In this document: positions 1 through 5,661 of the stretch, one piece after another | Numbering within the stretch: the first letter of the stretch is position 1 | Layout of the letters: every line of letters begins with the position of its first letter | Source: Baffinella frigidus | Taxonomy: Eukaryota; Cryptophyceae; Cryptomonadales; Baffinellaceae | Length of the DNA: 10,936 nucleotides | NCBI GenBank assembly: GCA_026770585.1 | Contig: MU646701.1 | Location: 386,839-397,774, forward strand | Direction of reading: 5' to 3' | Translations under genes and position numbers: made by a program | The notes under the pieces: model-generated | Seen by the model: the letters and a program-made list of their open reading frames with translations, nothing else | What the model was told of the DNA's origin: nothing | Database searches by the model: none

Positions 1-57
1 AAGAAATCCAATACCACCACACCTCTCTCCCTAAACGCAACCCCCAACCCCCCTCAC

Positions 58-2836
58 CTCCGCCCCCGTCTCCACATCCCAGATCTTCACAGTCTGGTCG
101 TCCGACCCGCTGACAACGCGCTTCCCGTCCGCCGAGATCGCCACTGAGCGCACCCCGCCCGAGTGCCCCGCCAGCGTGCACTTGACCTCGCCCGTACCCG
201 CATGGCAGATGTTAATGGTCTTATCGTCCGAAGCACTCACGACCCACTTGCCGCAGGGCGAGAACGCGACAGCGCGCACCACGTGCTCGTGCTCCCCTAT
301 CGTGAGCAGGCACGGGTCGATCTGCTGTGGCCGCAGGGGCCACTCCACCCGTCGGGGGAACTCATCCCTCCGGGCCGCCACCCAGACCTGCGAGACCTCC
401 GGCTCCTGCGCGGCGAGCTGGAAGGGCAGAGCAGCAAGCTCGCCGTACTCAGCGCGGAGCACAGCCCGGTGCCTCCCGACAAAGTTCTTGAAGTGCTCGA
501 GGCGCTGCTGCTCCGGGGACGGCGAACCCCCGCAGATCTCGATCGCCTCCGCGTACTCGCGCAGCAGATCCCCCTCTTGCCCGACTGCGAACTTGGCGGC
601 AACGTACTCGACCGAGCACAGGAACTCCGCTGCCCGCCCCACGTCCCCGGCGCGGGTGGCATGGTGCACCAGCTCCGCGATCCTGCGCGTGTTGGGCAGC
701 AGCTCCGCGCCGCCCTCGTCGAAGCGACCCTTTAGAGCGAGAGGTTGTGCTGGCACCATGCGGTCGCCCGCCGTCTCTCCCGGACAGAAATTGGGCCGCT
801 GCACCCGCTCCGACAGCCATAGGCTGTACGGCTTCGCCACGCCCGCCCACCTCCCATCAAAGAAGTCCGTCAGCTGCTGGTGCCTCGCCTGGCGAGAGAC
901 GAACCCCTCACGCTGCTGCTCGTTCTCGCCAAACAGATGCTCCTCTGCCGCCTGCAAGAACTGCCCGTGTAGCCAAGCAAACAGCTCCTGCCCACTCCCG
1001 TCCCCGCGCCGCGAGAGGTACGGAGCAAGCTCCGCCAGCAGCATCGTGACCACCAGCGGAGGGCACGTCCGCAGTGGAGGCACCCACCACTCGTAGACAT
1101 CGGCCAGGACCGCGTCGTCGAGAGACAGCAAGTGGGCGAGTTCCGTCTCCGACACGCCGCTCCTCCTGCATAGCGTCAGGAACCCGAGCAGCGCCCGCAC
1201 CAGGTGCGTCCCATGCGTCGCCTCCAGGCGCTCGAACAGGTCCTTGATCAAGCCCCGCACCGACGACTTGAGCGGGAACTTCACGCCATCGTACGAAGTC
1301 CACCCCGCGAGGGACTGTGCGACAATCGTGAGAAACAGAGGCGTTCCCGCCCCGTCGTTTTCGCCCGTCTGCCGAACCGCCGCATCGACCGCCGCTTCTT
1401 GCTCCGGTGTCAAGGTGCGCCCTTGGAGCTTGAGCAGATGCCTCCCTACCCGAACGTGGTCCGAGATGGTCTCGACCTCCACGATGCAGCTGCCCTCCGA
1501 CGCTCCGTCCGCCAACCCCAGGCCCTTCTTCAGCTGCGACAGGCACTGGAACTCCGTGTGGTCGGGAAGAGTGGAGACAACGAGGCGCACGTGCGGCGAC
1601 AGCCCCGACACCGGCAGCCACTCCAGCCGCCGCCCCGCGTTGCTGTTGTCGAGCTGGTCCACGCTGTCGATGAAGAGCGAGAGCGGCTGCTCCTCCGACG
1701 GCCACCCAGCCAGAGCTTTGAGAAAGTAAGCCTTCAGCTCCTTGAAGTCGGACGGCACCTGCTCGTCCTTGCCGTAGCAGCGCCGCAGCTGCTCGCACAA
1801 GCTCGAGAGCAGCGGCTGCACCGAGGAGGACGCTGGCGTGGTGCCGAGGAAGCGGATCACCACACAGCCCTTCCCCGCCTGCTCCTGAATGTGCTCCACC
1901 ATTAACTTGGACATCAAGTAGGTTTTGCCGGACCCGCTTTGCCCGTGCACGACAAACGCCTTGCCGCTCGCCTCGTACTCGATGCCTGCTGTAGGCCCCT
2001 TGAGGTAGGCTTGCACAGCGTCGACCACCCGCTGCGTGGAGTCGGTGCTGCAGAACTTGTTCCCACGCTCAACCGCGAACTGCAGGTGGTGCCGCGCCTC
2101 GGCAACCACCTCGTCCGGCTGCACGGCTAACGCGCGGAGCCCCTCGACCATGCTCTCGTACGCGAAAAGACAGAAATCGTCGCACATCCGTCGCAAGTAC
2201 GCGCCGTGCGCCGCGGTGGTTGGAACGACCCCGGGGCCCCACTCTAGCGAGTCGTACTTGAGGCGCGGCACGTGCGGCGGGATCATGGCGATCTGCTCCC
2301 GCAGCAGCAGCTGCGCCTCCTCGTCAACCACCTTGCCTCTCTTGTCCTCCGCGTCCTTGGTATCGATCCAAAGACCGTCCTTCGCCTCCTTCAGACCCTC
2401 GAACGTTCGCTCGATCACGAGCGTCTTCTTCTTCTGGTGCTCCGCGTCCAAGAACAGCATCCCGCAACTCATCCCCTCCTCGGTCACGCTGATCAAGAAC
2501 TTCTTGGCAAAGGCCTTGCACTCGGCGCTGCGCAGGGTCGCCGTCTCCTCGGGCCACAGCTTGCTGGCAGCCTCCCGCAGCGCCGTCTGCATCACCTCGA
2601 ACTTGCCCCAGAACCCCTCGATCGTCGAGGCCGGCTGGAGCACGTAGCACGGGCCAGACGGCCCAGAAAACTCCGGAGGGATCTGCCCCTTCGTGTGTTC
2701 TGCCTCCATCGGCACCTCCAGCGCGTTCACGTCCAGCTTGAACGTACTCGTGAGCACCTCCCTTTCCGTGTCTTTCACGAGCTCCATCAGCGCCTCGAAG
2801 ATCTCCCGCGGGATTTTTGACGGAAACGGGCGATAC
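58..2836 (-). CDS. Gene 1 exon E: DUF4062 end, NACHT, winged helix, first WD40 blades
   Basis: The long exon (2779 nt) opens at acceptor CGCCGCTCAG|G and closes at the strong donor GCGGAG|GTGAGG (intron from position 57 leftwards, phase 0). The first methionine (2785..2787) is not the start: sixteen upstream codons encode YRPFPSKIPREIFEAL, which completes DUF4062. It carries Walker A GQSGSGKT (codons at about 1922..1945), Walker B LFIDSVDQLD and the VVSTLP strand. The first blade reads INICHAGTG where a Trp-Asp pair is expected; the second has a canonical KIWDVETG. Reading past the donor gives only eight residues and a stop at 31..33, consistent with intron sequence. Confidence 0.88.
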
Positions 2837-4675
2837 CTGAGCGGCGCAGGGTGTGTCAGTGAGGGCAGGGCAGGGTGCGTGGGGTTGCGCCAGGGGGGGT
2901 AAGGGTAGTGATTCCTGGCGCATCAAGATGGGCGCAGTAGGTGTCTCGCAGGAGCAGGGGGGGCAGACAAGAGCTGATCTACGCAGCAGGGCCGAATCCC
3001 CTGAACAGCGTGGTCAAAAATCCCATGACTCTTGGCAAATCTAGATTTTCCCGGTACAAGTCCTGCCTGGTTCAGTCTCGTCCTGGCACAAAACGTGCAG
3101 GTGTTGCATCAGTCAAGTTCACACGGTGGGCGGTGTGTGTCGCAGTACCCGTATTTCTGCGCCGCGAAGAACGCGTAGGAGAGCCCGACGGACTCGGAGG
3201 TGCACCGCTGCATCTCCCTCACTGTAACAGGGGTTTCGGTTTGGCGACTGGGGTTTGAGATACAGGTCTTTCGGGGCTCACTTCTTGGATCTCGGTGGGT
3301 TGAGCGCGAACAGGTTGTGAGGGACGAGTTGGGTGCTTACTGCAGATCTCAGAGGTGAGGTGCGAGTCGCTTGCCTCGCTCCGGATGCCCCACCTGGTTT
3401 AAGGTTTAGGGTCCAGGGTTCAGGGTCTAGGGTTGAGGGTTTAGGGTTTAGGGTTTAGGGTTTGGGGTTTAGGGTTTGGGGTTTAGGGTTTGGGGTTTAG
3501 GGTTTAGGGTTGAGGTTTGGGGGTTAAGAGTTTAGGGTTCGGGGTTCAGGGTTCAGGGTTTAGGGTTTAGGGTTTGGGGTTTAGGGTTTAGGGTTTAGGG
3601 TTTAAGGTCTAGGGTTTCGGGTTCAGGGTTCAGGGTGGAGGGTGAAGGGTGGAGGGTGGAGGGTGGAGGGTGGAGGGCGGAGGGTAGAGGGTAGAGGGTG
3701 CAGAGTGCAGGGGTTCAGCGTGCAGGGGTTCAGCGTGCAGGGTTCAGGGTTCAGGGTTCAGGGTTCAGGGTTCAGGGTGTAGGGTGTAGGGTGTAGGGTG
3801 TAGGGTTAAGGGTTAAGGGTTAAGGGTTAAGGGTTAAGGGTTAAGGGTTAAGGGTTAAGGGTTAAGGGTGAAGGGTTAAGGGTAAAGGGTTAAGGGTGAA
3901 GGGTGAAGGGTGAAGGGTGAAGCGTTTGGTGTTTGGGGTTGAGAGAATAGGGTTTAGGGTTTAGGGTTTAGGGGTTAGGGTTTAGGGTGCCACACCGCAT
4001 CTCGACCATCTGAATCTCGCACTTGTGCTTGTGTCCAGCCATCTGCAGGAAGGGCACCACGTCCGCCAGAAGCAGGTTCCTGTCGCCGCCAACGCACACC
4101 ACGGTGAGGATGAACTGCAAGGAGAACGAGAGAAATCTGCGGGCAAGACTCAGCTTTCAGGGCCCCACCAAGAGAGGTAAACGCACCGCTCCTCGTTGGT
4201 GTCGGTGAAGGTCGAGTCGACGAAGAAGCGCAACGAACGAACGTCCTTGCGCGTGACCTCGGCCAGCACGTCCCGGCCGGAGGTGTCGCCCCGCAGGATC
4301 TTCGCGTCCAACTCGCTGTCGCGCGGCCGGGCGTCGAGCTGAGGAGGCTCCCATAGCTTGTCGACCCACCCATCCCTCTCGTGCCGCGGCTTCGCGTGCC
4401 CGACGCTCTGCCAGAGCGGCTTTGAGGCGGAGCCGTCTCTCACGAGCACAGCGAGCTTGCTCCGCTCCTCCTCAGGCAGCTTTGCCTGCAGCGCCTCAAG
4501 CTCTGAGCGCAACGTCTCCACCCCGTCCATCTCCGCCTTGCCGCCCTCGCAGAACCGCAGCGCCGCGTGAGCGTACAGCATCTGCTTGCACGCCCCGTCC
4601 CAGTCGCTGGTCTGCGTCAGCTTGTCCGCCACGTTGAGTCCGCCACGTGCACGCTGCAACGCATGCTTGGCGAGC
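58..4675 (-). CDS. Gene 1: DUF4062-NACHT-WD40 STAND NTPase (spliced, partial at both ends)
   Basis: Five exons (4187..4675, 3996..4079, 3341..3393, 3149..3221, 58..2836) join in phase to 1159 codons. Residue numbers below refer to this partial product. Residues 1-148 are a helical, charged N-terminal region I do not recognise. Residues 149-245 form a DUF4062 domain: VDSTFTD, then MRWGI, then QKYGYRPFP. Next comes a NACHT P-loop domain with Walker A GQSGSGKT (531-538), Walker B SLFIDSVDQL (about 619-628) and the strand VVSTLP (652-657), all typical of the NWD1/NPHP3/TEP1 group. A helical/winged-helix region follows, and then WD40 blades from residue 1083. More blades must lie past the left edge. 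STAND NTPases of this kind are cytosolic nucleotide-driven switches whose WD40 arrays sense ligands; the ligand here is unknown. The true start is unresolved: an in-frame stop lies at 4735..4737 and an acceptor is used at 4675/4676. The family call is firm and the exon edges are motif-guided. Confidence 0.86.
2837..3148. other. Intron D/E of gene 1 (312 bp)
   Basis: Lies between donor TACGG|GTACTG and acceptor CGCCGCTCAG|G on the minus strand. The last 50 bases are pyrimidine-leaning in the sense strand. I see no coding exon, repeat or RNA gene in it. Confidence 0.75.
3149..3221 (-). CDS. Gene 1 exon D: DUF4062, end of core
   Basis: A 73-nt exon between acceptor CCCTGTTACAG|TG and donor TACGG|GTACTG. 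With the A from exon C it reads MREMQRCTSESVGLSYAFFA and then AQKYG; exon E continues YRPFP. This matches the family block (L/M)REIQRC...S...F....QKYGYRP. The split glycine codon (GG|G) is in phase. The 119-nt intron 3222..3340 has a strong GTAAGC donor. Confidence 0.85.
3341..3393 (-). CDS. Gene 1 exon C: DUF4062, WGIR segment
   Basis: A 53-nt micro-exon between acceptor TTAAACCAG|G and donor TGCA|GTAAGC. With the CG left by exon B it reads R-WGIRSEASDSHLTSEIC, a near-textbook DUF4062 RWG(V/I)R-E-A...T...IC block. It begins in phase 2 and ends in phase 1. Its acceptor lies directly at the edge of the telomere-like array, so the last bases of the array are the 3' splice site. Confidence 0.85.
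3383..3394. repeat. Imperfect 12-bp direct repeat flanking the array, copy 1 (exon C side)
   Basis: Plus strand ggatgccccacc. It matches gggtgccacacc at 3985..3996 at 10 of 12 positions. Copy 1 is the start of exon C (encoding the RWGI region) together with the acceptor G. Copy 2 straddles the donor on the other side of the array and would read R-C-G-T if translated. The pattern looks like a target-site duplication around the inserted repeats, although the splice-site bases are shared by necessity. Confidence 0.5.
3397..3988. repeat. Degenerate telomere-type heptamer array filling the intron between exons B and C
   Basis: About 590 bp of 7-mers ending in GGG on the plus strand. Runs of one variant follow each other: TTTAGGG with alternating TTTGGGG, then TTCAGGG, TGGAGGG, TAGAGGG, a 15-bp GTGCAGGGGTTCAGC unit repeated near 3709..3740, TTCAGGG again, TGTAGGG, nine perfect TTAAGGG in a row (3806..3868), TGAAGGG, and TTTAGGG again at 3950..3986. 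The canonical form sits at both edges. The enclosing intron is 3394..3995 (602 bp), so only a few bases at each end are not repeat. In the transcript the array is C-rich (CCCTAAA). Confidence 0.95.
3985..3996. repeat. Imperfect 12-bp direct repeat flanking the array, copy 2 (exon B side)
   Basis: Partner of 3383..3394. The first three bases (ggg) could equally belong to the last heptamer, leaving nine bases with one mismatch as the independent match. The last base of exon B (3996) and the donor GT (3994..3995) lie within it. Confidence 0.5.
3996..4079 (-). CDS. Gene 1 exon B: DUF4062, central part
   Basis: An 84-nt exon between acceptor GGCGACAG|G and donor GATGCG|GTGTGG, with phase 2 at both ends. 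It encodes NLLLADVVPFLQMAGHKHKC and continues EIQMVEM. Joined to exon A it gives TDTNEERNLLLADVVPFL, matching the usual spacing of the family (STFTD...ER...LL..VVP.L). The acceptor has a poor pyrimidine tract. A stronger-looking CTTGCAG lies 27 nt upstream, but using it would shift the frame after exon A. The 107-nt intron 4080..4186 separates exons A and B. Confidence 0.8.
4187..4675 (-). CDS. Gene 1 exon A: N-terminal helical region and start of DUF4062
   Basis: An open stretch of 489 nt, entered in phase 2 through acceptor TTACCCCAG|G. It ends at GAGCG|GTGCGT, splitting an arginine codon. It encodes an Ala/Leu/Glu-rich helical region and finishes with RFFVDSTFTDTNEER, the first beta strand and the SSTFTD-like motif of DUF4062. 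No good ATG precedes it in frame before the stop at 4735..4737, so at least one upstream exon is missing. A second possible acceptor (GTTGCAG, leaving the exon to start at 4654) would shorten it by 21 nt (7 codons). Confidence 0.75.
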
Positions 4676-4802
4676 CTGGGGTAATCCCTTGCGGTTACCC
4701 CCGTGTGTCCAGCCTGCGCGTCGGGGCACCAGCGTCAGCCCCCCGTCGCATCAAACTCCGTATCGCCCTTGGCTGTTTCGATCCAGACGCCCAGTGGGAG
4801 TG

Positions 4803-4822
4803 TTGCCGACCCAGGTCGGCAA
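4803..4822. repeat. Small perfect inverted repeat
   Basis: ttgccgac and gtcggcaa, 8-bp arms with a 4-base loop. No T-run follows on either strand. Function unknown. Confidence 0.5.
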
Positions 4823-4977
4823 TACCATCGCCACCTGGTACTCCGCTCCTCAAGAACCAAAAACCAAAAACCAGGATTTTCGCGCACGAGGCTTCAGGGC
4901 TCCCTGCAAACGACTTCAACGCGCTGCCCTCCCGTCCAGGCCGCTACGCCAGAGTGAGTGAGTTGTTCGGGTATAGG

Positions 4978-5151
4978 AATAGGGGGGTTGCAGGCCTTAT
5001 TGCAGAATTCACAGAAGGTTTATGTGATCCGACGACGGGGAAAGTTGACAGGACTTGAGAATTTAGGATCACTCTCTCGTGTTCTCGCCCAGCAATCTCG
5101 TAACCCTGAACCTTCTGTGAATCCTGCAATAAGGCCTGCAAACCCCCTATT
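4978..5151. repeat. Foldback element with 43-bp inverted arms
   Basis: Arm 1 (4978..5020) and the reverse complement of arm 2 (5109..5151) are identical at 41 of 43 bases, separated by an 88-bp spacer. The arms contain the AGGCCT palindrome and run from aataggggg to cacagaaggtt. Weaker similarity continues beyond both ends of the arms. No coding capacity and no clear target-site duplication are visible. The size and structure suit a MITE-like or hairpin element, or an inverted duplication. Confidence 0.85.
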
Positions 5152-5522
5152 TGAAAACCTGATTCGTCTTACCGGATTCGTTCCGAACGGCATGAACTTT
5201 GGCTGCCCAATCGCCTCCAGCGTCCCGTTACCACCTGCACCGCGCGAGATTCCCCGACAACTGAGTCCTGCGCGCAACTCTGAACAAGCAAGTGCTGGCT
5301 CCGAATCACGAAATACAAGCTCTGCTCAGGACCAGGTTGCGTTCTCATGACACTTGCGTGAGGCGTGTACAGCAGTGTGTGCTGATGTGCACAGGAAAAA
5401 GAAAGAGCAGCGGGAAGGCGGGAAAGCAGGATTTCGCGTGATCTCGGCGAGATGGTCGGCAATAATTATCGCGAATATCCTAATCAGGAGTCTTCGCAAC
5501 TTCACAGATTCGGTCGTGGTGT

Positions 5523-5528
5523 TTTATT
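5523..5528 (-). terminator. AATAAA polyadenylation-like hexamer overlapping the gene 2 stop codon
   Basis: Minus-strand AATAAA includes the TAA stop at 5524..5526. The position suits a very compact 3' end, but a hexamer alone is weak evidence and algae often use other signals. Confidence 0.3.
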
Positions 5529-5661
5529 CGAGTTCTGGTGAGCAGAGAGTGCCAAGTCTTTCTTCTGGCAGGATCACGGGGCAGGGTAGGTCCTTACTTG
5601 TGTCCCAAATGGAGTTCTTGACCTTCGGCTTCTCCAGACTCGCCTTCTTCTCCGCTGCTTC
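5524..5661 (-). CDS. Gene 2 exon 3: C-terminal tail
   Basis: The exon opens at acceptor GAGCTGCAG|G in phase 0, continuing the K/E-rich repeat linker (EAAEKKASLEKPKVKNSIWD) and ending at TAA 5524..5526. A good donor (ACAA|GTAAGG, intron from 5597) with acceptors at 5564 or 5534 could remove 33 or 63 nt. Both lengths are multiples of three, so all three forms reach the same stop. It is also possible that the gene uses the donor to reach exons further left that I cannot see. Confidence 0.65.
   Translation of the reverse strand, partial: EAAEKKASLEKPKVKNSIWDTSKDLPCPVILPEERLGTLCSPELE

Larger units (their letters stand above)
4676..5523. other. Intergenic region between gene 2 and gene 1 (848 bp)
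   Basis: Contains the foldback element 4978..5151, an 8-bp perfect hairpin (4803..4822, loop CCAG), a GGGGTAA/TTACCCC inverted pair near 4679..4702, and a short period-7 accaaaa run (4856..4873). It should hold the promoter, the 5' leader and the first exon(s) of gene 1, but no reading frame here shows a recognisable motif or a donor in the phase that exon A needs. A possible acceptor ACCAG|GTGG on the minus strand near 4836 resembles those at the repeat introns. I could not confirm an exon behind it. Confidence 0.5.

Noticed and set aside
31-57. Natural C-terminus of gene 1 at the TAG 31..33
   Set aside because: The frame changes to a Gly/Val-rich tail right after a consensus donor (GAG|GTGAGG) in the middle of a WD40 array; intron read-through is the better explanation.
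176-2647. Long open frames on the plus strand opposite exon E of gene 1
   Set aside because: They mirror a GC-rich coding exon, have no recognisable motifs and are Arg/Ser/Pro-rich, whereas the minus strand carries an unbroken NACHT-WD40 protein.
2785-2787. ATG as the start of gene 1
   Set aside because: Sixteen upstream in-frame codons and exons A-D encode conserved DUF4062 sequence, so this methionine is internal.
3397-3988. A true chromosome end (telomere) at the first array
   Set aside because: Coding exons of the same gene lie on both sides and the units are degenerate, so it is interstitial.
3397-3988. CRISPR-like or minisatellite coding repeat
   Set aside because: Period seven without unique spacers and with frequent stops in the sense strand; it is not a CRISPR array or a coding repeat.
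4080-4186. Upstream acceptor CTTGCAG as the start of exon B
   Set aside because: It has a better pyrimidine tract but breaks the frame after exon A and inserts unrelated residues into the STFTD-ER-LLL motif.
4803-4822. Rho-independent terminator
   Set aside because: No T-run follows, and the window is clearly eukaryotic with spliced genes.
4695-4919. Small minus-strand open frame as the first exon of gene 1
   Set aside because: No recognised motif, and the only nearby donor would leave an intron of about 25 bp; not supportable.
4944-5350. Short open frames on both strands over the foldback element
   Set aside because: Their similar peptide pieces simply reflect the inverted arms; there is no start context or domain.
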